Origin: Hirsutella rhossiliensis
Taxonomy: Eukaryota > Ascomycota > Sordariomycetes > Hypocreales > Ophiocordycipitaceae
DNA: 64,000 nt
Assembly (NCBI RefSeq): GCF_020360975.1
Contig: NW_025408675.1
Location: 620,001-684,000 of the forward strand
Reading direction: 5' to 3'
Shown: piece after piece, positions 10,657 through 19,149 of the stretch
Layout: every line of letters begins with the position of its first letter
How positions within the stretch are numbered: position 1 is the stretch's first letter
Made by a program: the position numbers and the translations under genes
Notes under the pieces: generated by a model
What the model saw: only the letters and a program-made list of their open reading frames with translations
Databases searched by the model: none
Told to the model about the DNA's origin: nothing

Positions 10657-11826
10657 CTAGCCGAATAGCTTGAGGAAGCCCCAGATGCCAAGGCCACTGA
10701 GGACGGGTATTGTCAGGTTGTCATCCCAGCCGAAAATGTCCATGACCTCGCTGGCTGATGCGACGAAGCCGGACCACACACTCACGACCCCCAGGGCCAG
10801 GGGACCGCTGATGTCGGCCACGTGGTCCGAGATGCCCACGGCATTCTTCCAGGCGCTTGGTAGTGACAAAGCGCCCTTGAACATGAAGTTCTCGTCGCCT
10901 GGCATGGGCCCGATGGTCGGGACAAGCCACCCGTAGAAAAAGTAGGACGTAGCCACGCCCACGAGAAAAGCGGCCAGAGACCCGGCCAGAGACTTGCCGC
11001 GGCGAAGCCTAGGGGTGTATCGGCCCCAGAGGCGGCCAAAGGTGCTCGCGGCGGTGTCACACCAACTGAGGAGCAGGACGCTCATGACCCCCACGTCCTT
11101 GGGGAAAAAGTAGAGCACAATCCACGCGCCAAGGAGGTAGAAGATGACGCCGTTCCAGCCAGAAAACTCGCTTTCCCTCATGAGCGCCCCGAGCAGCCTG
11201 ACATAGAGCCTGTTGACAGACTGATATCGATGCCGCAGCCAGTCGGTCGTGGCGATGGGAATCAGGGCGGCCATGAGATACGGCGGCACGATGCTCGTTT
11301 GCGTGCCGTTGGTGTAGAGCCAGACGACGAAGAAGCCGATCGACACGTGCAAGGCTTTGCGGGGAACCTCGTGCTTGTGAACAAAGGTTCTCCAGTGCCG
11401 GTGGATTGGAATTAGCCCGAGAGGACTAGGGCTGCGACTGAAATCGCGCCACGACCAGCCGGTGGGCGTTGGGGGCACCGGAGGAGCCAGATGGCCGTTG
11501 ACAGCCGCAACCTGTCCGTTTGCGCCCTTCCGGTCGGATGTCGGCGCCTTGGACACCTGACCTGAGTTGCCGGGCGTCATGCGCGACAGCTTCAGACTGT
11601 CGATGGGAGACCGACTTCGCGTGCGGGACCTCCGTAGCCCCGGTGCGCCGCCATGCTCCTCTTCTTGGTCGTGTTCGTCGAGCGGCTGGGGCGTCGAGCG
11701 ACGCTTCTTGACAGCCGAGCGCGTCGTGGGGCCCAAGTACTCGTGGCCGTCGTTGTCGGACTGCGTGGGACTGGGCGAAATGACGCGAGGTGTGGCCGGG
11801 ACGCCCGACTTGCGTCGTAGTGACAT
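10657..11826 (-). CDS. DGK1: CTP-dependent diacylglycerol kinase Dgk1
   Basis: A single exon of 389 residues. Dgk1 phosphorylates diacylglycerol with CTP at the ER/nuclear membrane and counteracts the Pah1 phosphatase, so it controls phosphatidate for membrane growth. The first 160 residues are hydrophilic with RS/TP-rich, nuclear-signal-like stretches (SAVKKRRSTP). The conserved core begins at HKHEVPRKALHVSIGFFVVW, the entry motif of the Dgk1/SEC59 CTP-kinase family. Several membrane segments follow (PPYLMAALIPIATTDWLRH, VIFYLLGAWIVLYFF, GSLAAFLVGVATSYFFYGW) with the motifs SWCDTAASTFGRLWG and GKSLAGSLAAF, matching the family's nucleotide-binding region. The ATG at 11826 (MSLRRKSG) is chosen; the frame stays open upstream to 12543 but looks like leader sequence. 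Confidence 0.92.
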   Translation of the reverse strand: MSLRRKSGVPATPRVISPSPTQSDNDGHEYLGPTTRSAVKKRRSTPQPLDEHDQEEEHGGAPGLRRSRTRSRSPIDSLKLSRMTPGNSGQVSKAPTSDRKGANGQVAAVNGHLAPPVPPTPTGWSWRDFSRSPSPLGLIPIHRHWRTFVHKHEVPRKALHVSIGFFVVWLYTNGTQTSIVPPYLMAALIPIATTDWLRHRYQSVNRLYVRLLGALMRESEFSGWNGVIFYLLGAWIVLYFFPKDVGVMSVLLLSWCDTAASTFGRLWGRYTPRLRRGKSLAGSLAAFLVGVATSYFFYGWLVPTIGPMPGDENFMFKGALSLPSAWKNAVGISDHVADISGPLALGVVSVWSGFVASASEVMDIFGWDDNLTIPVLSGLGIWGFLKLFG

Positions 11827-12752
11827 GGTCCAGGAAAAGGGTGGTAGCGCGGGGCAGCGCACGGCGCCGGTGACGACGCGGCGTAGGCACTCGAAGCCGG
11901 AAGGCCAAAAGGCAAGAGGGAGATGGCGGTCGCGGCGCGAGAGGCGCGCAGCGGACGGGGGGGAGGGACCGAAGAGAGAGAAGTTATGGGATGTCGGGGG
12001 GGTGCGCGAGCGTAGGGCGTGATGGTCGGACGGCTCCAGATTGAAGGTGTTGAACAAGGATGACGCAGCTGAGGCCGTTAACCCCGCCACATGATGGACA
12101 CGAAAGGTGCCCTGGGGTACAAAAACGAGGGGGGGAAAAGGACATGTGGTGGAGTGAAGAGGAGGAGGAGGAGGAGAAGGAGGAGAGAAAAGGCGGAGGA
12201 GAGAGAGAGAGGGTGAGGAAATGGCGCGCGGTGGGCGGATGTAGCTTGTCGTGATCAGGTGGGAGACGGAGGAGCCGGGCTTGAGAATTTTTGCCGATGC
12301 GCCGTTGCCATGAAGAAGCGCAGAGCAGTGGCCGTTAGTGGCCGCTTCGGCTACCCTGGCATGTGACCGGCCAGGCCCAGCGTTAATGGGACCAGACCTA
12401 TCACGGCTCAGCACAGCACTTGGGTACTTTTGTACTTTGCCACAACCGTCTCTGAAGATGCGCCAAACCGCCAAAAAGCATTGTCTGCTGATAAATCTTT
12501 GGTGCTCATTACGCACGTAGCAGAACTGCCATGCTAACCACATGTATCCTTCGCCGCCGGCTACTTAATCGGGGCGTCGGAAAAATCGAAAAGTCCTGAT
12601 GGCTGACTTCTCCAGCCCGAGAGCCTTCAGCGCTATGGCACGTGGAGATAAGATAAGACTTTTTTCTTCCTCCTCCGGCCTCTGCAGTAGACCCTTGTAT
12701 AGCGTCGCGCCCCTACAGGGACTGATCGCATATCAAGACTTTGACTTGAACC
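11827..12752. promoter_or_regulatory. Divergent promoter region of DGK1 and SPB4
   Basis: This 926-bp region separates head-to-head genes. It holds a purine-rich tract on the plus strand (GGAGGA repeats, about 12155-12220), which is the CT-rich leader of DGK1 read on the minus strand. I see no independent gene. Confidence 0.55.
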
Positions 12753-14692
12753 ATGGCTACCGGAAAGGTCGCGCCCAAGAGGGACCTCAGATCCTGGGAC
12801 GCTCTCACGCCGCCGCTTGCCGAATGGATCCTCGACGCCGTGTCGACCATGGGCTTCCGTCAGATGACCCCTGTGCAAGCCGCCACTCTGCCGCACTTTA
12901 TGGGCAACAAAGATGTGGTTGTCGAGGTGAGCCGGCCCCAGATTCCAACTCGAGAAGCTTACTGACACGTCTAATGCAGGCCGTCACCGGGAGCGGCAAA
13001 ACACTGGCCTACCTGATCCCCGCCGTGCAGAGGCTGCTGCGGCTCGAGGAGCCCACCAAGAAACATCACGTTGGCGCCATCATCGTTTCCCCGACGCGGG
13101 AGCTGGCTGCTCAGATTCACTCTGTCCTCCTGTCGCTTCTCGAGTTTCACCCCCCATCTGCTGAGCTTGTGCCGTACCTAAAAGGCGACGAGAAGCGGCC
13201 GGCCACCGCGGTGCCCGTCGTCGTGCCCCAGCTGCTCGTGGGCGGCACAACTACGCCAGCCCAAGATCTCAGTTTCTTCCTCCGTCACAGCCCCAACCTT
13301 CTCATATCGTCACCCGGCCGACTCGTTGAGCTTTTGGCCTCACCCCACGTCCACTGCCCCCAGTCTTCCTTCGAGATTCTTGTTCTCGACGAAGCTGATA
13401 GACTGCTTGATCTCGGCTTCAAACAGGACCTTCAAGGAATCATCTCACGCTTGCCCAAACAAAGACGAACCGGCTTGTTCAGCGCCAGTGTCAGTGAAGC
13501 CGTTGGTGAGATTATCAGGGTCGGCTTGCGCAATCCCGTCAAGATTGAGGTCAGGGTCAAGATGAAAGACGGCGGCACTCTCGAGGACAGGAAGATACCG
13601 GCCAGTCTGCAGATGGCCTACTTGATGAAGCCAGCAAGCCAAAGACTGCCTGCGTTATCGCAACTCCTGGAGCGACTTCCTGTGACGCCGCAAAGAAGTA
13701 TCGTCTTTCTCTCCACCTGTGCTGCCGTCGATTACTTCCAGCACGTTCTTCCCGCGCTCCTCCCGGCTGGCTTCGCGTTGATACCCCTTCATGGCAAACA
13801 TGCGGCAAAGGTGCGCGAGAAGAACTTTAACCGTTTCCTGACTTCTGTATCCCCCACAATACTCTTGACCACGGACCTGGCAGCTCGAGGTCTGGATATT
13901 CCCCAGGTCGATCTGGTCGTGCAGATTGACGCACCTTCAGACCCGAAAGTCTTCATCCATCGAAGCGGGAGAGCTGGGAGGGCAGGGCGGAAAGGACTCG
14001 CGGTAGTGATGCTGCACCCCGGACGAGAGGAGGACTACATTAGATTCCTGGAAGTTCGAAAGACCCCGATTATCCCGCTGGAGAAGCCCCAGGTTTCTGT
14101 CTCGGAGGATGACGCCGCGACGGCATCGCGGACAATTCGAAATATTGTTAAACAAGATCGAGCGCTCTACGACAAGGCTCAAAAGGCCTTTGTCAGCTGG
14201 GTTCGAAGTTACGGCGCTCACCAGGCAACGTCGATATTCCGAGTCGGGGACCTTGACTGGACAGATTTGGGCCATGCCTGGGGCCTTCTTCGCATGCCCA
14301 GAATGCCCGAGTTGAAGCGATGGGAGGGAGACAAGATGTTGGGAGTCGAAATGGACTGGGACGCGTTCGAGTACAAGGACAAGGCAAGAGAAATTGCGAG
14401 AAAGGAGGCGCTAGAGGCTGAAAAGTCGGGAGAGACCCGAGACAAGGTGGCCGACTTGAAGCGAAAGAGGAAGAACAACGAGGCCTGGAGTGGGAAGCAT
14501 GAGATGGAAGGGTTGCGGGTCGAGAGGCGCGAGAAGCGACACAAGAAAAGAGAGGCCGAGAAGTGGGCCAACATGACGACGGAGGACAGGGCCAAGCAGG
14601 TGGAACTGAAGGAACTGATCCAACAGGTCCGGAAGCAAAACGAGGCAAGGGCCGAGTCGAAGGATGATGAGTTCGAGGGCTTCGACGATTAG
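12753..14692 (+). CDS. SPB4: DEAD-box ATP-dependent RNA helicase Spb4 (60S ribosome assembly)
   Basis: Two exons (12753-12926 and 12980-14692) across a 53-bp intron (GTGAGC...CTGAC...GCAG) give 628 residues. Spb4 remodels pre-60S particles in the nucleolus. Motifs in order are the Q-motif region [15 protein letters not shown], Walker A AVTGSGKT (59-66, interrupted by the intron between its two flanking residues), [29 protein letters not shown] at motif [28 protein letters not shown] and [11 protein letters not shown]. The C-terminal extension carries the Spb4-specific [11 protein letters not shown] and a lysine/arginine-rich helical tail ([20 protein letters not shown]). The start at 12753 ([18 protein letters not shown]) fits the family; an upstream open stretch is leader. 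SAS replacing SAT in motif III is noted as is. Confidence 0.96.
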
Positions 14693-14889
14693 GCAATGCA
14701 GTACCCTGGTTCAATCCAAGCAAGTGCGACCGACGATAGATGTCCTTGCGGCATCGAGTGTTGACGCTCGAGGGTCTGCTCCAAACGCGCGTTTTGGAGG
14801 CGCATTGACCCTCGAAAAAGCAAGTCTCAAACCAGGTTTCGGTCTGGTGGCCGTGAGGCGAAGCGAACTAACAGTCAGACCCTCTGAGG

Positions 14890-15029
14890 CTGAAGCCACG
14901 GCGCCAAATGGGCATGGTTTAAATACGCGTATTGTGAAGTCCTGGGCCATCTGAAGTTGAAATCACGGCGCCAAATGGACATGGTTTAAATACGCGTATT
15001 TGTTGAAGTGGGACTTCACAATACGCGTG
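14890..15029. promoter_or_regulatory. Array of ACGCGT palindromes: direct and inverted repeats upstream of the RTA1-like gene
   Basis: Two near-identical 50-bp blocks (about 14890-14941 and 14957-15010, offset 67 bp) each contain GGCGCCAAATGG, CATGGTTTAAATACGCGTAT. The second holds the perfect 14-bp palindrome AAATACGCGTATTT. A third site is inverted: 14926-14943 and 15012-15029 are an exact 18-bp inverted repeat (ACGCGTATTGTGAAGTCC and its complement). A further near-palindrome, CTCCAAACGCGCGTTTTGGAG, lies near 14780-14800. ACGCGT is the core of the MluI cell-cycle box bound by MBF-type factors. Either a regulatory cluster or the remains of a small palindromic element would explain it. Confidence 0.6.
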
Positions 15030-15247
15030 TCTGGATACGAACACCGTCCCGATTTGGAAATGTCACCGCACCCTGCCTTGCTCCTGAACAACGGCGGGCA
15101 GTGTTGACTCCGACTCTCTGGGGTTCGAGGACCAAACCGAGGACGCACGGCGGTATAAGAAGGGAGACAATGTCGGCTCTTGGAGCGGCTTCATCGGAGC
15201 ATCCTCCAGGAGCCAAATCTGCTTAAGCAACGATAGGCTCAACGACA

Positions 15248-16225
15248 ATGGCGCAATTGAAACCCTTTCGCGGCAACTTTTATCTCTGGGACTATGTCCC
15301 GTCAAAACCAGCGGCCATACTACTGGCGATTCTCTTTGGGCTTGCGACGCTCGTCGTTGTGTGGCGCATGGTTCGGACGCGGACGCTCTTCAGCATTGCT
15401 TTCGCCCTCGGTGGTCTTTGTAAGTCGACGGCGGCTTCTCTACGGACCGGCAGCCCCCTTGACCTGGCGGATGGCTGACTTGCCCGCCTTGCAAACACAG
15501 TTGAGATTGCAGGATACGGCGCCAGAGCCGTGGCCGAGGACAAGACGGACCAGCTGGGACCGTACGTTGTGCAAAGCATCCTCATTCTCGTCGCCCCGGC
15601 CCTCTACGCGGCATCCATCTACATGACTCTGGGCCGGCTGATGCGAAGCGTTCAAGGGGAGCGGCACTCACTCGTGCCCGTGCGATGGCTCACGCGGGCG
15701 TTTGTGGCCGGGGACGTGCTGTCGTTCCTCATGCAGGGCTCTGGCGGCGGGCTCATGGGGATGGGCAACTTTAGCCAGGAGACGGCGCAGAACATCATTC
15801 TCGGCGGGCTGGTTGTGCAGGTTGTCATGTTCGGCCTCTTCGCCATCACGGCTGTCGTCTTCGACGTGCGGATCCGGCGCTGGCCGACGGGCGGCTCGCT
15901 CGAGGGAGGCGGGCAGCGGTGGATGCGCGCCATGCTGATGCTGTACGCCACGACGGCGCTCATCCTCGTCAGGTGCGTCGTCCGCGTCGTCGAGTACGTC
16001 ATGGGCAAGGACGGATACCTGCTGCGCTACGAGTGGACGCTGTACGTGTTTGACGCGGTGCCGATGCTGGCCGTGACGGTTGTCTACGGGTGGGTGTACC
16101 CCGGGGAGCTGACGGCGGCGAACACCAAGGCGTGGCCGCGTGAGCAGGCGAGCTCTCTATCTGGCCACGAGGGGATGGGGCTGGCCGATGGGTTGCGGAC
16201 GCGTGGCGGCGGTCATGAGAAGTGA
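15248..16225 (+). CDS. RTA1-family seven-transmembrane protein (lipid-translocating exporter family)
   Basis: Two exons (15248-15419, 15501-16225) around an 81-bp intron (GTAAGT...ACACAG) give 298 residues. The junction restores GGL-FEIAGYGARA, the hallmark of RTA1 domains. Membrane segments are visible as AILLAILFGLATLVVVW, SILILVAPALYAASIYMTLG, IILGGLVVQVVMFGLFAITA, MLMLYATTALILVRCVVRVV and TLYVFDAVPMLAVTVVYGWV, with the conserved loop FVAGDVLSFLMQGSGGG and the family motif RCVVRVVEYVMG. The C terminus is short and cytosolic-like. Yeast relatives (Rta1, Rsb1) confer resistance to azoles or sphingoid bases; the substrate here is unknown. The upstream ACGCGT array is probably in its promoter. 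Confidence 0.93.
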
Positions 16226-16564
16226 ACAGACTTCTTGTCCTTTGGATGAGTGTTGTTCACTCCGTGGAAGAAAAGAGGCTAGGGAAGGTGTACGGGAAAA
16301 CCTAGGGGATTGTCAGCAATACATGTTAGACAGACATGGGACAGAAGGATAGATATCGTCATCGAGGGCCTGCATACGAGTCATTTTGGCAAACAGTAAA
16401 TACCGGCCGAGTCGCTGCGTCTGGTTGAAGAAGAGCATTCGTTGACTAAGCCGAGGTCTACCAATGCCAGCAAAGCTCAACCTACGAACTCCATCTATCC
16501 TCCTCCTTTTCCATCCCCAGCCCCCGTAACCGATCTAATTATTGCTCCACAAGCTCATCCGCGC
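16226..16564. other. Intergenic region, no gene seen
   Basis: 339 bp holding the 3' flank of the RTA1-like gene and the leader of the Zn2Cys6 gene. Nothing else is supported. Confidence 0.5.
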
Positions 16565-17599
16565 ATGCCTAATCCAAATGAAACCACGCAGCCGCACCAC
16601 CCACCACTAATCAGCGAGAGCGGGGGGGGGACGGAGGAGGGGGGAAGAGGAGCCCGTCCCGTCGGCATGGCGCCGCGCGTCCGGACGGCCGCAGCCGTTG
16701 CCAACGACGACGATGCGGCGGCGGAGGAGGAGGGGGAGCCGGCAGCAGCCACGCGGCGGCGGCGGCGGCGGCGGTCCCATCGCAAGTCGAGGGGCGGGTG
16801 CGCCGAGTGCAAGCGCCGCCACATCCGGTGCGACGAGCAGCGCCCCGTGTGCGCCCACTGCACCGCCGGGCGCCGGGCCTGTCTGTTCCCCGCGCCGCCG
16901 CGGCCGCCGCCTCCCGGGGCGGGGCGGGGAACCGGCGGGGAGGGCCGCGAGGCGTTGGCGGCGGCGGACGGGGAAGGCCCCCGTCTCTCGGACGGCGCCG
17001 GCTTGGATGGCGGGGAGCGGAGCGGGGCTCTCGGCTCGGCGCCGGTGCCCTCACCCGACACCTCGGCGTCGCAAGTCCCTCCTCCTCCATATTGGTCTCG
17101 TCACTGGCAGCAGCACCAGGAGCAGCAGCGGACAGGCCACGACAGCGCCTCGCCCGGCAACGGCCAAGCCCCGCCGCCGCCGCCGTACACGGCTCAGCAT
17201 CTCGTCCTGCTGCACCACGCGGCCACGGCCCTCGGCGACCACGCCCAGGCGCGCCGACAAGCCCGGCAGATCGTCGACATTGCCGTCCGCCACGCCGTCG
17301 ACGCCCCCTATCTCATCGACCAGGTCCTCGCCCTGTCCGCCCTGCACCTCGCAACAGCCACTGCCATGGCCAGCGGCAGCAGCAGCGGCGGCAGCAGCAG
17401 CAGCGCGAGGACACCATCTCCGGCTTCGCCCGCACCCACACCCGTCGTCTCCCAGCCGCCGCCGCCGTCGTCGTCTTCCTCCCTCCTCCCGCAGGGCATG
17501 ACGACCCCATCCGCCCTGCGGCACACGGCGACGGAGCTCCAGACGCGAGCCGTCGCCTGCTTCACCCGCCTCACGAGCACCGCCCAGAATCAGCAGCAA

Positions 17600-17634
<35 letters not shown>

Positions 17635-18316
17635 GCAACAGCAGGCCGGCGAGGCAACCGCCAGCTCCATCCCGCGCTTCCTCTTCGCCAGCACCCTCAG
17701 CCTGCACGTGCTGGCCGAGGCCCTCGCCGACGTCGGCCGCCTGCCCTTCCACCGCTTCGTCGACGGCTTCGTCGACTGTCTGCGCCTGCACCACGGCGTC
17801 CGCGCCGTCATCCGCCCGACCTGGGACCACCTGCTGGGCTCCGAGATCGAGCCGCTGCTCAGCATCACCCGCGCCGCCCACGCCCGCGCCGCCGCCCGAC
17901 AAGACGCCTCCGACCCCGCCGCCCGCCGCGACGAGTGCCGCCCCCTGGCCTCCCTCCTCGACGCCTCCGACCTCGGCCCCTCGACCCTCGCCGCCTGCCG
18001 CGACGCCGTCGCCACCCTGCAGTGGGCTTTTGACCTCTACGCCAACCTCGACGACGACGTCGCCGGCGGGCCCCACGCCGTCTCGGCCTTTTGCGTCACC
18101 GTCAGCCTGGACTATGTCGACGCCCTGCAGCGCCACCAGCCCGAGGCCCTCGTCATCCTCGCCCACTGCGCCGTCCTGCTGCACCGATGCCGCGCCCTTT
18201 GGATCTTTGGCGACGCCGGCGCCGCCATGATCCGCGCCATTGGCCACCACCTCGGCGGCTACTGGGCCGACGCCATGGCGTGGCCGCTGCAGCTTGTCAG
18301 CGAGGACAACGGCTGA
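16565..18316 (+). CDS. Zn2Cys6 transcription factor, UPC2-like
   Basis: Single exon, 583 residues from the ATG at 16565; another in-frame ATG at 16667 (MAPRVRTAA) is possible. The DNA-binding domain is C79-x2-C82-x6-C89-x6-C96-x2-C99-x6-C106, preceded by an Arg run and SHRKSRGGCAECKRRHIRC. This form (KSRxGCxxCKRR) is typical of the sterol-uptake regulator Upc2/Ecm22 family. A Pro/Ser/Gln-rich linker follows; HLVLLHHAATALGDH and LIDQVLALSALHLAT mark the start of the C-terminal regulatory domain, which runs to the end (WPLQLVSEDNG). An 18-glutamine tract interrupts it. The gene is extremely GC-rich, which creates long spurious frames on the other strand. Target genes cannot be read from the sequence. 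Confidence 0.88.
17591..17644 (+). repeat. CAG/CAA repeat encoding 18 glutamines
   Basis: Eighteen consecutive glutamine codons, mainly CAG with interspersed CAA, inside the regulatory domain of the Zn2Cys6 factor. Such tracts are length-variable in fungi. Confidence 0.95.
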
Positions 18317-18847
18317 TGGGTCTGAAGCGCATGGCTGCCCGCCCACTCCGGCTGGGTGACCTGCCCCCTTCATACCGCAGGAGAGACGCACCTTTGGGGA
18401 GACGCACCTTTTGATCACATCAATTTACATCATCCTGTGTATAATGCCCAGAGAAGAGAGCATGAGGAGACGAGTAGATATCCCTCGCGCCATGTGCCTA
18501 CGTATACGACCAGTGAAGCCTCACATCATGACTCGACCAATGTGTCGTCCCAGAATGGAATTCCGAGCATTCCGCAACACCGTCGACGTCTTGGGTATTA
18601 CTATCTGGGTTTTCGACGGGAGGGCCGCAGTCTTCCATGTTTCTTCGATTTGGCGGCGTCTGCCGAAATCTACATCCTCGATGGAACCCCTGCATCCATC
18701 TTCTCTCATCAACTTCATCGCGCTTTTCACCATTGTCGTCCTGACTCCATCACCCGTCTCGATCCCCCAGAGAAGTAAGATTTCACAACACGACTTCCAC
18801 CATCTCACCACCCATGAGATGCCCTCCAGCATCCAGTTGAGGAGAGT

Positions 18848-19033
18848 ATGAAGAGAAAGAGAGCCCTTTCTCGTGCTGTGCCAGCCACCGGCAGGGCCTT
18901 CTCATCCGAAGCCGCCGCAGCCGGCGATCCATCTAAGCTTGGTATCATTACGGTAAGAGAATTGATGTGAGACCATTGCTGACTTCGACAGCAACTGTAC
19001 CCCTCTTTAATCGTCGTGGACGGCTGGGCTTAG
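18848..19033 (+). CDS. Possible tiny two-exon gene (48 residues), uncertain
   Basis: An ATG at 18848 opens 35 codons (basic start MKRKRALSRAVPATGRAFS, presequence-like) up to a GTAAGA donor. A 39-bp putative intron (18953-18991) with a CTGAC branch site and a GACAG acceptor leads to 13 codons ending QLYPSLIVVDGWA and a stop. It sits tail to tail with XPO1. The intron is short even for fungi and I recognise no family, so this may be chance. The remainder of 18317-19149 shows no supported gene, only a 146-codon open frame (18411-18851) without features. Confidence 0.2.
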
Positions 19034-19149
19034 AGGCCGTAAAGCTCCCAGCCGTCTCCGTTCCCGCCGAGATCCGCGCTGCCCTCGGTCGCAGGAGGCC
19101 TCTCTACCTCACGCTTCGACGCAAACTCTGTTCGCAGTTCTTCGCGCAG

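Noticed and set aside
9960..10697. Extension of the 9381-9959 gene to a 438-residue protein
   Set aside because: The upstream part has no conserved motif and overlaps the 3' end of DGK1; MDPEADEAAMSQMLGF is a natural start.
11827..12543. N-terminal extension of DGK1 by up to 239 codons
   Set aside because: The extra sequence is leader-like (Ser/Pro/Leu-rich from CT tracts) and the ATG at 11826 gives the usual hydrophilic start.
17051..18418. 455-codon open frame on the minus strand opposite the Zn2Cys6 gene, and a 411-codon frame on the plus strand (16798-18033)
   Set aside because: They arise from the extreme GC3 bias and the CAG tract; the sense frame has a clear zinc cluster and regulatory domain, the others only low-complexity Arg/Leu/Gly sequence.
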